Below, in pieces: positions 1 to 7,118 of a stretch of DNA of 27,224 bases. The position numbers and the translations under genes are program-made. Source of the DNA: a virus; the IMG/VR virus record IMGVR_UViG_3300011114_000310, positions 1 to 27,224 of that record; one strand, 5' to 3'. The notes under the pieces were generated by a model. That model did not search any database. It worked only from the letters and a program-made list of their open reading frames with translations, and was not told where the DNA came from. How positions within the stretch are numbered: position 1 is the stretch's first letter; each line of letters starts with the position of its first letter.

Positions 1-1
1 G

Positions 2-1057
2 CTTAACTCCTTCGATAGCATTGTGATCTGCTTCGATGCTGATGAGCCGGGTAAGAAGGCTTCTAAGGAAGTAGCTGAACTGTTTGGTAACAAGGCTAAG
101 ATTGTGAAGCACTTGAGTGGCTACAAAGATGCCTGTGACTATCTCATTGCAGGTGCTACCAAAGAGTTTGTGAATGAGTGGTGGAGAGCTGAGGTGTACA
201 TTCCTGATGGCATCATCAATGCAGCATCACTGTGGGAGGAAGTCATTAAACCTGAGGCTAAGGCTGAGGCTATGTACCCTTGGAAGGGCTTGAATAAGCT
301 CTTGTATGGTATCAGACCTTCAGAGTTAATCACAGTCACAGCAGGTAGTGGCTTGGGTAAGAGTCAATTCCTACGTGAAATATTGTTCAATATACTGAAC
401 ACTACGACTTGGAACATTGGAGGATTGTTCCTTGAGGAGTCCACTCGAAAGACAGCTCGAAGTATCATGAGCTTACACGCTAACAAACTACTGCACTTAC
501 CTGACACTCCAACAACTGAACAGGAGCTTAAAGATGCTTTCGATGCAACACTTGGTACTAATCGTGTTTATCTCTTTGACCATTTCGGTAGCAGTGACGT
601 TGACAACATTGCCAACAGAATCCGATATATGGCTAAGGCTTGCGATTGCAGGGTTATCTTTCTTGACCACATCAGTATTGTTATATCTGGTCAAGACAAT
701 GGAGATGAGCGTAAGGCTATTGATAACATGATGACGAAGCTTAGGACACTGGTGCAGGAGCTGGAGATTACCTTGATCTGTGTCAGTCACCTTCGTAGAC
801 TGCAAGGGAACCAAGGTCATGAGGATGGTGGCAGTGTCTCACTGTCGCAGCTCAGAGGCTCAGGTGCTATTGCTCAACTGAGTGATGCTGTGATTACATT
901 GGAGCGTAACAGCATGGCAGCAGATGACAATGAGAGACATCAGACCAAGATCTCAGTGGCTAAGAATCGTTACAATGGTTATACAGGCCCAGCTTGTGTG
1001 CTCAAGTATGACATGGAAACTGGACGCATGGTGGAGATGCAGGAGGAGGTACTATGA
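2..1057 (+). CDS. Primase-helicase (T7 gp4-like), 5' end outside window
   Basis: Replicative DNA helicase with the end of a primase TOPRIM domain; it would unwind the fork ahead of the family A polymerase downstream and prime the lagging strand. The frame is open to the left edge, so the zinc-binding and most of the primase part lie outside; the GTG at 23 is internal. Visible near the start is the TOPRIM acidic motif FDADEPG, then DACDYL. The RecA-type helicase follows: Walker A GSGLGKS, FLEE with the catalytic glutamate, Walker B VIFLDH, the VSHLRR motif and a Gln/Arg-rich RGSGAIAQLSDA segment, as in DnaB/gp4 family proteins. The stop overlaps the next ATG (ATGA), with a strong AGGAGGAGG ribosome site inside the 3' end. 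Family assignment is firm; what the missing N-terminus contains is unknown. Confidence 0.93.
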   Translation, partial: LNSFDSIVICFDADEPGKKASKEVAELFGNKAKIVKHLSGYKDACDYLIAGATKEFVNEWWRAEVYIPDGIINAASLWEEVIKPEAKAEAMYPWKGLNKLLYGIRPSELITVTAGSGLGKSQFLREILFNILNTTTWNIGGLFLEESTRKTARSIMSLHANKLLHLPDTPTTEQELKDAFDATLGTNRVYLFDHFGSSDVDNIANRIRYMAKACDCRVIFLDHISIVISGQDNGDERKAIDNMMTKLRTLVQELEITLICVSHLRRLQGNQGHEDGGSVSLSQLRGSGAIAQLSDAVITLERNSMAADDNERHQTKISVAKNRYNGYTGPACVLKYDMETGRMVEMQEEVL

Positions 1058-1212
1058 GTAAGGGAAGTACACCTAGACCTTTCAGCGTAGCTCAGGAGCA
1101 GTACGATGCTCGATGGGACTTAATCTTTGGTCGTGATAAGGGTGACAAAGAGCGTGATGTAGCCTTTGATAAAGAGATGGATAAGCTAGAAGAGGAGACT
1201 GAAGATGAGTAG
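1054..1212 (+). CDS. Small conserved-type phage protein, 52 aa
   Basis: Unknown function. It begins MSKGSTPRPFSV and ends in a very acidic tail (EEETEDE). It is preceded by AGGAGGAGG at 1041-1049, five bases from the ATG, one of the best ribosome sites in the window. It overlaps the helicase stop by 4 bases and the next gene by 8 bases, so it reads as one link in a translationally coupled chain. The N-terminal motif is, as far as I recall, common in short proteins next to helicase or polymerase genes of podophages; that is memory, not a search. No catalytic motif or membrane segment is visible. The strong site and tight coupling make it a real gene. Confidence 0.75.
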   Translation: MSKGSTPRPFSVAQEQYDARWDLIFGRDKGDKERDVAFDKEMDKLEEETEDE

Positions 1213-1351
1213 TATTCTGATTGCAATCATTGGAGTGGTCTACACTGTAGTGGCTGTGGACTTACTCTACAAAGGTAACACTGGCTTGGGTATAGCCTTC
1301 ATTGGCTATGCACTAGGTAACGTGGGGCTGTACATGGAGGCTGCAAAATGA
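1205..1351 (+). CDS. Small membrane protein, 48 aa
   Basis: Hypothetical membrane protein. Two hydrophobic stretches are visible: residues 3-21 (ILIAIIGVVYTVVAVDLLY) and roughly 27-43 (GLGIAFIGYALGNVGLY), separated by a short KGNTG turn, so a two-helix hairpin is likely. The start ATG lies 8 bases inside the preceding gene, and its stop shares ATGA with the following gene. The ribosome site is a GAAGAGGAGA stretch inside the upstream gene. Such small membrane proteins in early phage operons sometimes interfere with host or competing phages, but nothing here shows that. Function unknown; the call as a gene rests on packing, ribosome site and clear membrane character. Confidence 0.65.
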   Translation: MSSILIAIIGVVYTVVAVDLLYKGNTGLGIAFIGYALGNVGLYMEAAK

Positions 1352-1614
1352 GCAAGTGGGTTAAGAACATTAAGAACCAAGCTGAAGCTGATGCTATCAT
1401 TGAAGCTCGTAAGGAGAAGATTAGACAGCAACAGAGTGCTTGGGCTAAAGCCAATAGAGACAAGGCCAATGCGTACAAGAGAGCCACTAAGGAACGTAAG
1501 AGGAATATATTACTATTAACCGCAGCAGACCCTGTAAAGACTGCCTACCATACTGACTGGAGGGGTACACTGTATCATTGCCCTGAATTAACGTATAGAG
1601 GAAAGAATGATTGA
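1348..1614 (+). CDS. Hypothetical basic protein, 88 aa
   Basis: Unknown function. Residues about 10-55 are highly charged and Lys/Arg/Ala-rich (AWAKANRDKANAYKRATKERKR), predicting a long basic helix. This resembles the helical segment that precedes the HNH motif in some phage HNH proteins, but no HNH, zinc or catalytic motif follows; the C-terminal third (HTDWRGTLYHCPELTYRG) has only one Cys. It could bind nucleic acid. It starts in the ATGA overlap of the membrane protein and ends 8 bases inside the next gene. Confidence that it is expressed is good; function is not assignable. Confidence 0.7.
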   Translation: MSKWVKNIKNQAEADAIIEARKEKIRQQQSAWAKANRDKANAYKRATKERKRNILLLTAADPVKTAYHTDWRGTLYHCPELTYRGKND

Positions 1615-1789
1615 CCTAGACACCATAGCTGGTAGAATGCTTGACTTGGAGACTAAGTACTATGAAATGCAAGATAAGTATCAGTTACTTATTCACCACT
1701 ATGAAGACCTAAAGGCAGAGTATGAAGCGTATCGTATTGGACATAGAGACAACCTTAGATCACAACACGATCTGGATGGTAGTAACTAA
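1607..1789 (+). CDS. Small coiled-coil protein overlapping polymerase start, 60 aa
   Basis: Hypothetical. It is preceded by a strong AGAGGAAAG ribosome site. Residues about 8-45 (LDLETKYYEMQDKYQLLIHH and what follows) have heptad-like spacing of hydrophobics among charged residues, typical of a coiled coil. Its 3' 68 bases overlap the 5' end of the DNA polymerase gene in another frame, so both proteins share DNA that encodes the polymerase exonuclease I motif. It might be a dimeric accessory or regulatory peptide, but that is speculation. Support comes from the ribosome site and from filling the gap between two firm genes. Confidence 0.65.
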   Translation: MIDLDTIAGRMLDLETKYYEMQDKYQLLIHHYEDLKAEYEAYRIGHRDNLRSQHDLDGSN

Positions 1790-3440
1790 GGACATTGACA
1801 GTGGAGAAGTGAACGTATGGAAAGCAGCAGACAGCCTCGTGGAGTATTTAAAGGACGTTACATTGATAGTAGCCCACAACGGGATAAGCTTCGATTTCTC
1901 GATACTCAACAGGCTTTGGAGTACGAAGATTCGCTTGAACCAAGTGTACGATACACTGATAGCCTCAAGACTGCTAGATCCCTCAGTAGAGAACGGTCAC
2001 AGCTTAGACGCATGGGGAACTCGACTAGGGAAGAATAAGATTGACTACACAAAGGTATGGACATGGTTGATGGAACGACGAGAGGAATACAAAGGTGAGT
2101 GCTTCAACATTCCTCACATGGCTCTTCTGGAGTATTATTGCATTAGGGACGTTGAGGTCACTTGTAATCTTTATAAGCATCTTACTGATGAACTCAATAA
2201 GAAAGACTTTTCACAAGAAAGCCTTGCTCTTGAACATAAGGTAGCATCTATCATTGCTGAACAGGAACGTCATGGATTCAAACTCGATCAAGCCTATACA
2301 ACCTGTTTACTTGCTGACATCAAAGGAAAGATGGCAGGAATCTATGAACAAATGCAAGAGAGATGGCCTCCAGTCATCACACAAAGGTTCCACAAAACCA
2401 GTGGAAAGCCCATCAAAGACTGCATTGATACTTTCAATCCCGGAAGTAGAAAGCAGATTGGAGAGAAGCTGATGGAGCTAGGATGGAAGCCTAAGGTGTT
2501 TACTGAGAAGGGTCAGGCTATTGTCGATGAGTCTGTACTGTCTAAAGTTGTAAACATTCCTGAGGCTCAGATGATTGCTACATACTTGATGCTACAGAAA
2601 CGTGTAGCTCAGATTGAAAGTTGGCTGGAAGCTGTTGGTAAGGACGGTAGAGTACATGGTAAGGTAATAACGAATGGAGCTGTAACTGGTAGGATGACTC
2701 ACAGTAGTCCTAACATGGCACAGATTCCTAATGCTGGGAGTATCTATGGGCCTGAGTGCAGAGAATGTTGGACTGTGGAAGCAGGTAATGTATTGGTTGG
2801 TTGTGACGCTAGTGGCCTTGAGCTGCGTATGCTTGCACATTATATGAAAGATGATAACTATGTTAAGACAGTCACTGAAGGATCGTCAAAGGACGGCACT
2901 GACGTACACACGCAGAATCAAAAGGCTGCAGGGTTACAAACAAGGGATCAAGCGAAGACATTTATATACGCATTCCTATACGGTGCAGGGCCAGCTAAGA
3001 TTGGTTCCATTGTCGGTGGTAATGCTAAAGCGGGACAGAAGCTTATTGACTCCTTTCTTGCGAACACACCAGCATTACAGCGTCTTAGAAATACGGTTAG
3101 CAGATATGCGGGTAAGGGCTTTGTACCGGGGCTTGATGGTCGCAAGATATGGGTTCGCAGTGAACACGCTGCCCTCAATTCGCTCCTTCAAGGGGCTGGG
3201 GCGATAGTGATGAAGAAAGCTTTAGTATTGTTTCACGATAAGACTAAGGCTAACAAGTGGCCTGTGAAGCTGGTAGCTAATGTCCATGATGAATTTCAAC
3301 TTGAAGTTCCTAAGATATATGCTACAATAGTAGGTGAGGCTGCAAAGCAAAGTATCGTTGAAGCTGGGCTGCATTTCAAGCTTCGTTGTCCACTAGACGG
3401 GGAGTACAAAGTTGGCAACAACTGGCGTGAAACACATTGA
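1722..3440 (+). CDS. DNA polymerase, family A, with 3'-5' exonuclease
   Basis: Replicative phage DNA polymerase related to T7 gp5, 572 aa (shorter than the roughly 700 of T7). The DEDDy proofreading domain comes first: Exo I DIET (D7, E9), Exo II AHNGISFD (D58), Exo III YCIRD (Y139, D143), all residues intact. The polymerase domain follows: motif A VGCDASGLELR (D362), motif B RDQAKTFIYAFLYG (R408, K412, Y416) and motif C VHDEF (D523, E524). Tyr416 sits at the position of T7 Tyr526. The ATG at 1722 is preceded by AAAGGCAG and is embedded in the upstream 60-aa gene. It works with the helicase upstream and the SSB, exonuclease and resolvase downstream as one replication set. Confidence 0.97.
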   Translation: MKRIVLDIETTLDHNTIWMVVTKDIDSGEVNVWKAADSLVEYLKDVTLIVAHNGISFDFSILNRLWSTKIRLNQVYDTLIASRLLDPSVENGHSLDAWGTRLGKNKIDYTKVWTWLMERREEYKGECFNIPHMALLEYYCIRDVEVTCNLYKHLTDELNKKDFSQESLALEHKVASIIAEQERHGFKLDQAYTTCLLADIKGKMAGIYEQMQERWPPVITQRFHKTSGKPIKDCIDTFNPGSRKQIGEKLMELGWKPKVFTEKGQAIVDESVLSKVVNIPEAQMIATYLMLQKRVAQIESWLEAVGKDGRVHGKVITNGAVTGRMTHSSPNMAQIPNAGSIYGPECRECWTVEAGNVLVGCDASGLELRMLAHYMKDDNYVKTVTEGSSKDGTDVHTQNQKAAGLQTRDQAKTFIYAFLYGAGPAKIGSIVGGNAKAGQKLIDSFLANTPALQRLRNTVSRYAGKGFVPGLDGRKIWVRSEHAALNSLLQGAGAIVMKKALVLFHDKTKANKWPVKLVANVHDEFQLEVPKIYATIVGEAAKQSIVEAGLHFKLRCPLDGEYKVGNNWRETH

Positions 3441-3603
3441 TAAGAATCAGATTCTATTTAGTGTTGAAGGGGAAACTTTCAAGATTAAGATAGGAGAGGA
3501 TCTAGACCTTGAAGAGGTGTATACTGTGCTCTTATCAGCACTTGTGCACTTAGAAGATCTAGCATCGGGTAATACAGCTCACCCGTCCCAAGAGCTGCAT
3601 TAA
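3412..3603 (+). CDS. Hypothetical protein, 63 aa, TTG start
   Basis: Unknown function. The start is uncertain: TTG at 3412 has a good GGGGAG site (3399-3404) seven bases upstream, while GTG at 3427 has no suitable site; no ATG is available near the N-terminus. With the TTG the gene overlaps the polymerase end by 29 bases. The sequence (QILFSVEGETFKIKIGEDLD) suggests a small beta-rich domain followed by a helix (LEEVYTVLLSALVHLEDLAS). It sits between polymerase and SSB. Its acidic, compact character would fit a small accessory protein, but no family is recognised. Confidence 0.65.
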   Translation: MATTGVKHIDKNQILFSVEGETFKIKIGEDLDLEEVYTVLLSALVHLEDLASGNTAHPSQELH

Positions 3604-3616
3604 AGAGGAAAATGAA

Positions 3617-4048
3617 ATGAGTATTGATACAGTGAAACCCGTTAAAGTTGCTGGTGAAATCTTCTGGAGCAACTGGATGAATAACTTTAACACTAAGTTC
3701 AACGAAGACAACAAGAAGTACGAATGTACCATTGGTAACTTGAGTGATGCAGCTTGTGAGAAGCTTAAAGAGCTGGGCATCAACATCAAGAACAAAGAGA
3801 GCATGGGTAACTTTATTGTTGCTAAGTCTACTTACTTGTTCACACCTGTGGACGAAGAAGGTAATCCTGTAGACATTGCCATGATGGGTAATGGTACTAA
3901 GTGTCACGCAGTCATCTCTTCATACCGTCACAAGATGTCAGCTAAGTTTGGTGCTGCACCTTCTATTAAGAAGTTGATTGTTACTGAACTGAAGGTGTAC
4001 GTCCCTGAAGGTGAAGAAGCAGCAGAGACAGCGGACGATGTCCTCTGA
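3617..4048 (+). CDS. Single-stranded DNA-binding protein (T7 gp2.5-like)
   Basis: A protein of 143 aa that would coat single-stranded DNA at the fork and interact with polymerase and helicase. The features match gp2.5-type SSB: a single OB-fold-sized domain (FWSNWMNNFNTKFNEDNKKY, later TYLFTPVDEEGNPVDIAMMG and AVISSYRHKMSAKFG) and a short acidic C-terminal tail ending EEAAETADDVL, the tail that in this family contacts polymerase and helicase. The start ATG follows AAAGAGGAAAATGAA. Position between polymerase and exonuclease is the usual one in T7-like replication modules. The last 11 bases overlap the exonuclease start. Identity by pattern, not by search. Confidence 0.85.
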   Translation: MSIDTVKPVKVAGEIFWSNWMNNFNTKFNEDNKKYECTIGNLSDAACEKLKELGINIKNKESMGNFIVAKSTYLFTPVDEEGNPVDIAMMGNGTKCHAVISSYRHKMSAKFGAAPSIKKLIVTELKVYVPEGEEAAETADDVL

Positions 4049-4748
4049 TAAGCCTACTGAGGCTATTGTAGATGCTGACTTTTTAGTTTATAAAGTTGGC
4101 TTCTCCAATGAAGCTGAAGAAGAACAGTGGGCACTAAATCGACTCACAGAGTGGTTTACCGACATCATCTATATGCGTCTGAAGTGTGATGACTACAGAG
4201 CATGGATTACAGGTAAAACTAACTTTAGATTCGAGGTAGCTACCACTGTTCCTTACAAGGGCAATCGTAAGGATGCTCCCAAGCCTATACACTATGAGGC
4301 TCTTCGCAAACATCTCATGAAGCTCGGTGCTAAGGTGTCTGAGAACGAGGAGGCTGATGACTCTGTAGGCATAGCGTCCACTGAAGGTAACTACTGGATC
4401 GTCCACGTTGACAAGGATCTAGATCAGTTACCGGGGTGGCACTATAATCCTGTAAAGGATGAGGAGTATTATGTTACTGAGTTTGAAGGCTTGTACAGTT
4501 TCTACAAACAGATACTGACAGGTGACAGAGTTGATAACATTGAAGGTATACGAGGTATTGGCCCTGTAAAGGCTGATAAGATTCTCAAAGACTGTACAAC
4601 CGAAGAGGAATTATATGCAGCTTGTATCAAAGCTTATGACGGCAATACTGACAGGGTACTGGAAAACGGTAAGCTCCTATGGCTAAGAAGAAAAGCAAAC
4701 CAGATGTGGCAACCACCTTCGAGCTTGCAGGATCAGTCTGGAACGTAG
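4038..4748 (+). CDS. 5'-3' exonuclease (T7 gp6-like, FEN/PIN fold)
   Basis: Structure-specific 5' exonuclease of 236 aa, expected to remove RNA primers and degrade host DNA for nucleotides. N-terminal AIVDADFLVYKVGF carries the metal-binding aspartates. Further motifs: PYKGNRK, ENEEADDSVG with adjacent acidic residues, VHVDKDLDQLPG, and the helix-hairpin-helix LTGDRVDNIEGIRGIGPVKA typical of FEN-family nucleases. The reading frame is also open upstream to a GTG at 4011, but ATG 4038 (MSSDKPTEA) gives the expected N-terminus; its ribosome site is weak, so it may depend on coupling to SSB translation. The last 70 bases overlap the next gene. Confidence 0.92.
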   Translation: MSSDKPTEAIVDADFLVYKVGFSNEAEEEQWALNRLTEWFTDIIYMRLKCDDYRAWITGKTNFRFEVATTVPYKGNRKDAPKPIHYEALRKHLMKLGAKVSENEEADDSVGIASTEGNYWIVHVDKDLDQLPGWHYNPVKDEEYYVTEFEGLYSFYKQILTGDRVDNIEGIRGIGPVKADKILKDCTTEEELYAACIKAYDGNTDRVLENGKLLWLRRKANQMWQPPSSLQDQSGT

Positions 4749-4981
4749 TCTATGCAGATCACATGGAAGACATGGGTAAATGTGATCCTGAGAAGCAAAC
4801 CATTAGCATACGTACAGGAATGAATAAGCAGTCTACTGAGCAAACCTTCTACCATGAGTTAGTTCATGCCATCTTGTTCACAATGGGTAAGCTAAACCAC
4901 GAAGAAGAGTTTGTAGATACCTTTGGAGCTTTCTTGCACCAGTATCAGATCACTAAGGAGTACCATGAAGCCGAAGCGTAA
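4679..4981 (+). CDS. Small HExxH metallopeptidase-like protein, 100 aa
   Basis: Predicted zinc metalloprotein. The core motif is FYHELVHAILF (H59, E60, H63), followed by HEEEFVDTFGAFL, where E77 or D80 could be the third ligand, as in minimal gluzincin/ImmA-IrrE-like and SprT-like proteins. The N-terminus is basic (MAKKKSKPD) and a short beta region (WNVVYADHM, TISIRTG) precedes the motif, matching the compact fold of this group. No extra domain fits in 100 aa. It starts 70 bases inside the exonuclease gene with a poor ribosome site and ends 17 bases inside the endonuclease gene. Possible targets are a host regulator or a phage protein; none is indicated by the sequence. Confidence 0.75.
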   Translation: MAKKKSKPDVATTFELAGSVWNVVYADHMEDMGKCDPEKQTISIRTGMNKQSTEQTFYHELVHAILFTMGKLNHEEEFVDTFGAFLHQYQITKEYHEAEA

Positions 4982-5393
4982 GAAGCCACTGACAGTTAGA
5001 CAAGTAGCTTTGAAGCATGGTTTTAGGTCAGGTTTAGAAGACAAGATAGCTGAGAGATTGAAAGCCTTAGAAGTTCCATTTGAGTATGAGAAGTTAATCA
5101 TTGGATATACGCAGCCTGAGAAGAAACGTACATACACTCCTGACTTCCTTCTACTTAAGAATGGTATTATCATTGAGAGCAAGGGCAGGTTCATGACTGC
5201 TGATAGACAGAAACATTTGATGGTGAAGGAACAACATCCTGAACTTGATATTAGATTTGTCTTCAGTAACTCTAAATCTAAACTCTCAAAGGTAAGCCAA
5301 ACTACATACGGGGATTGGTGCAACAAGCATGGATTCCAATATGCCGATAAAGATATTCCTATGTCATGGTTAAATGAAAAGAGAGGTAAATGA
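4965..5393 (+). CDS. Endonuclease I / Holliday-junction resolvase (T7 gp3-like)
   Basis: Resolves branched phage DNA and helps degrade host DNA. The 142 aa match T7 gp3 through most of their length: FRSGLEDKIAERL, YTPDFLL, NGIIIESKGRF, DRQKHLMVKEQHPELDIRFV, YGDWCNKHGFQYADK. The catalytic set of T7 endonuclease I (Glu20, Asp55, Glu65, Lys67) corresponds to E25, D60, E71 and K73 here, all present. ATG 4965 is chosen over the longer open frame because of AAGGAG at 4955-4960 and because the N-terminus then agrees with gp3 length (149 aa). It overlaps the metallopeptidase end by 17 bases and shares ATGA with the next frame. Confidence 0.95.
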   Translation: MKPKRKKPLTVRQVALKHGFRSGLEDKIAERLKALEVPFEYEKLIIGYTQPEKKRTYTPDFLLLKNGIIIESKGRFMTADRQKHLMVKEQHPELDIRFVFSNSKSKLSKVSQTTYGDWCNKHGFQYADKDIPMSWLNEKRGK

Positions 5394-5395
5394 TT

Positions 5396-5659
5396 ATGTT
5401 AGCTAATCTAATTGAAGCTTTAGAAAAGTCTAAAGAACTTCGCAGTGTATGGGAAGACTTTACAGATGTTATTCTTGTGGAGAAACTTAAAGAAACCTAC
5501 TTGAATACTATCAATGGTGGTTGGAGTTCTCATCCTGAGGACATTGCTGAGAACAAGAAAGTCAATGCAGCCATTGGTATTGTCTTAGGTTACTTCATGT
5601 ACACTGGTGATGCTCAGGAGTTCTTGAAAGAGGCTGAAAATGAACGTGAATCTGATTAA
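5396..5659 (+). CDS. Hypothetical helical protein, 87-89 aa
   Basis: Unknown function. Two ATGs compete: 5390 (three bases after GAGAGG) and 5396 (nine bases after it); the second has better spacing and gives MLANLIEALEKS. The protein is mostly helical and acidic, with a conserved-looking centre (NTINGGWSSHPEDIAENKKV) and a hydrophobic helix (AIGIVLGYFMYTG). The latter is too short and interrupted to be a confident membrane span. It lies in the coupled chain between the resolvase and the next small gene, overlapping each by 4-20 bases. Confidence 0.7.
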   Translation: MLANLIEALEKSKELRSVWEDFTDVILVEKLKETYLNTINGGWSSHPEDIAENKKVNAAIGIVLGYFMYTGDAQEFLKEAENERESD

Positions 5660-5834
5660 AGAGCATGAGAATGGTGATGCAACATATCAGTTTGACCTTA
5701 CAGCTGATGAAGCTCAATCACTTCTTACCTTTGGTATCCTAGAATCCATCAAAGCTGGTATACGTGAAGGTGATAGACTAACAGTAGAAGGAGATGACAT
5801 TGAAGATCCTAGTAATCCCGGACTGTCAGATTAA
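5640..5834 (+). CDS. Hypothetical acidic protein, 64 aa
   Basis: Unknown function. It is acidic and compact, with a beta-type N-terminus (MNVNLIKEHENGDATYQFDL) and a helix (ADEAQSLLTFGILESIKAGI). An AAAGAGG ribosome site lies inside the preceding gene, 20 bases before that gene ends. The C-terminus overlaps the metallophosphoesterase start. Proteins of this pattern are, from memory, frequent neighbours of phage nucleotide-metabolism genes; the role is not known to me. Confidence 0.7.
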   Translation: MNVNLIKEHENGDATYQFDLTADEAQSLLTFGILESIKAGIREGDRLTVEGDDIEDPSNPGLSD

Positions 5835-6567
5835 AGAGGGTGTACCTTTAGAGCACCTGACATGGGCTGGTAAGGCCATTGTCGATTACAAACCTGATGT
5901 AGTGATTAACATAGGTGACTTTGCAGATATGCCAAGCCTTAGCACTCACGACATCAAGGGTAGTAAGTACTTTGAAGGTCTACGCTACAAGAAGGACGTT
6001 GAAGCTACTAAGGAGGCCATGAAGCTTCTCTTAGCACCTTTGAAGGAACTTCAGAAGTCTCAGAAGTCATCTAAGCACAAGGTGTACAAGCCTCGTATGG
6101 TGATGACTTTAGGGAACCATGAGAACCGTATTGATAGGGCTATTAACAATAATCCTACACTGGAAGGCTTAATATCTACAAAGGATCTTGAGTATGAAAA
6201 AGATTGGGAAGTACACGGTTTCCTTCATCCTGTATTCATTAATGGGGTGGGGTTTAATCATTACTGGCCTGTGGGGGCTATGGGACGACCCGCAGGGGCT
6301 GCTAGTGCTATTATTAACAAGCTTCATATGTCTTGTGTTGCTGGACATCAACAAGGAAAGCAGATTGCATACGGTAAGAGGGCTGATGGGAAGCCTATTT
6401 GTGCTATCATCGTTGGGTCTTATTATCTCCACGATGAAAGTTATATGGATCAACTAAGCAATAGACACTGGAGGGGCTTACTGATGATGAATGAAGTACA
6501 GGATGGACACTTCGATGAAATGTTCTTAAGCGTAGAATACTTAGGGAGGAAATATGGCAGCGATTGA
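5800..6567 (+). CDS. Calcineurin-like metallophosphoesterase
   Basis: Predicted metal-dependent phosphoesterase of 255-257 aa. Metal-binding blocks in order (numbered from ATG 5794): IPDCQ (D10, with Gln12 where the usual DxH has His), NIGDFAD (D42), LGNHENR (N108, H109, E110), FNHYW (H156) and VAGHQQ (H185, followed by Gln186 where the usual GHxH has His). The two-metal site therefore seems present, with Gln in two His positions. Start choice: the AAGGAG at 5788-5793 touches the ATG at 5794, leaving no spacer, whereas TTG 5800 lies six bases from it and gives MKILVIPDCQ, a more natural N-terminus; I prefer the TTG. Substrate unknown; DNA ends, nucleotides or a signalling nucleotide are all possible. 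Confidence 0.88.
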   Translation: MKILVIPDCQIKEGVPLEHLTWAGKAIVDYKPDVVINIGDFADMPSLSTHDIKGSKYFEGLRYKKDVEATKEAMKLLLAPLKELQKSQKSSKHKVYKPRMVMTLGNHENRIDRAINNNPTLEGLISTKDLEYEKDWEVHGFLHPVFINGVGFNHYWPVGAMGRPAGAASAIINKLHMSCVAGHQQGKQIAYGKRADGKPICAIIVGSYYLHDESYMDQLSNRHWRGLLMMNEVQDGHFDEMFLSVEYLGRKYGSD

Positions 6568-6979
6568 ATGTAGTACTTGTTTTTATAGTGAATTAGACAG
6601 TGGTATTCATCCTTGTAATGATTGCACTAATTATGATAAGTGGGTTAATCGTAACCTCTACATAAGAGAAGCAGCAAAACCACTTAGTGAAGCCATTAAA
6701 GAGTGGGTTGACTGCAAGGATGATGATAATAAAGAAGTAAAAGAGGTTGGTAAGTTCTTTAAACAAATGAGAGATATAGTTAATAAACCTCCTCACTACA
6801 CTGCACATCCCTCAGGTATTGAATGTATCCAAGTTACAGAGCACATGGGTTTTAACTTAGGTAATGCAATCAAGTACATCTGGAGATGTGACCTTAAGCA
6901 AGATGCCATTGAAGACCTGAAGAAGGCTAAATGGTACATTGAACGTGAGATTGAGAAACGTGCTAAACATAACCTTTGA
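6554..6979 (+). CDS. DUF3310 protein with N-terminal Cys cluster
   Basis: A protein of 141 aa. The C-terminal half is a clear DUF3310 domain: VNKPPHYTAHPSGIECIQV, LGNAIKYIWRCDLK, AIEDLKKAKWYIEREIE. This family is widespread in phages near nucleotide-metabolism genes, sometimes labelled nucleotide-kinase-like, without proven activity. The N-terminus has C6xxC9 and C21xxC24, a likely small zinc-binding knuckle. A charged linker (about residues 40-72) joins the two. The ribosome site GGGAGGAAAT is strong. Being just upstream of the ribonucleotide reductase fits a role in nucleotide supply or host DNA breakdown, an inference only. Confidence 0.88.
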   Translation: MAAIECSTCFYSELDSGIHPCNDCTNYDKWVNRNLYIREAAKPLSEAIKEWVDCKDDDNKEVKEVGKFFKQMRDIVNKPPHYTAHPSGIECIQVTEHMGFNLGNAIKYIWRCDLKQDAIEDLKKAKWYIEREIEKRAKHNL

Positions 6980-7118
6980 AGAACTGAAAGAGGCTCTCAA
7001 GCGTTTGGATGAGGTCTCACTCTTGGAACTGTTAGGAATCCAGAGTGATGATCTTGTCGAAAGATTTGATGATGTGATTGAGAAAAAACAAGAATATTTA
7101 ATAAAGGAACTAGACTAA
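6960..7118 (+). CDS. Small acidic helical protein, 52 aa, GTG start
   Basis: A short gene filling the space between DUF3310 and the reductase. From GTG 6960 it reads MLNITFEELKEALKRLDEVS and ends EKKQEYLIKELD; the whole chain is predicted helical and strongly acidic. Its first 20 bases overlap the DUF3310 gene and its TAA shares one base with the reductase ATG (TAATG). The ribosome site is weak (GAG eight to ten bases upstream), so coupling is likely. I recall similar short peptides beginning with this ITFEELKE pattern in podophages, but cannot verify. Function unknown. Confidence 0.65.
   Translation: MLNITFEELKEALKRLDEVSLLELLGIQSDDLVERFDDVIEKKQEYLIKELD

Noticed and set aside
497-820. 107-aa open frame on the - strand inside the helicase gene
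   Set aside because: Antisense to a firm gene with clear motifs; no ribosome site or recognisable protein features.
3485-3907. 140-aa open frame on the - strand across the 63-aa gene and SSB
   Set aside because: Antisense shadow of two well-supported genes, with no recognisable domain.
6188-6457. 89-aa hydrophobic + strand frame within the metallophosphoesterase gene
   Set aside because: Out of frame with a motif-rich gene and without a good ribosome site; membrane-like composition is incidental.
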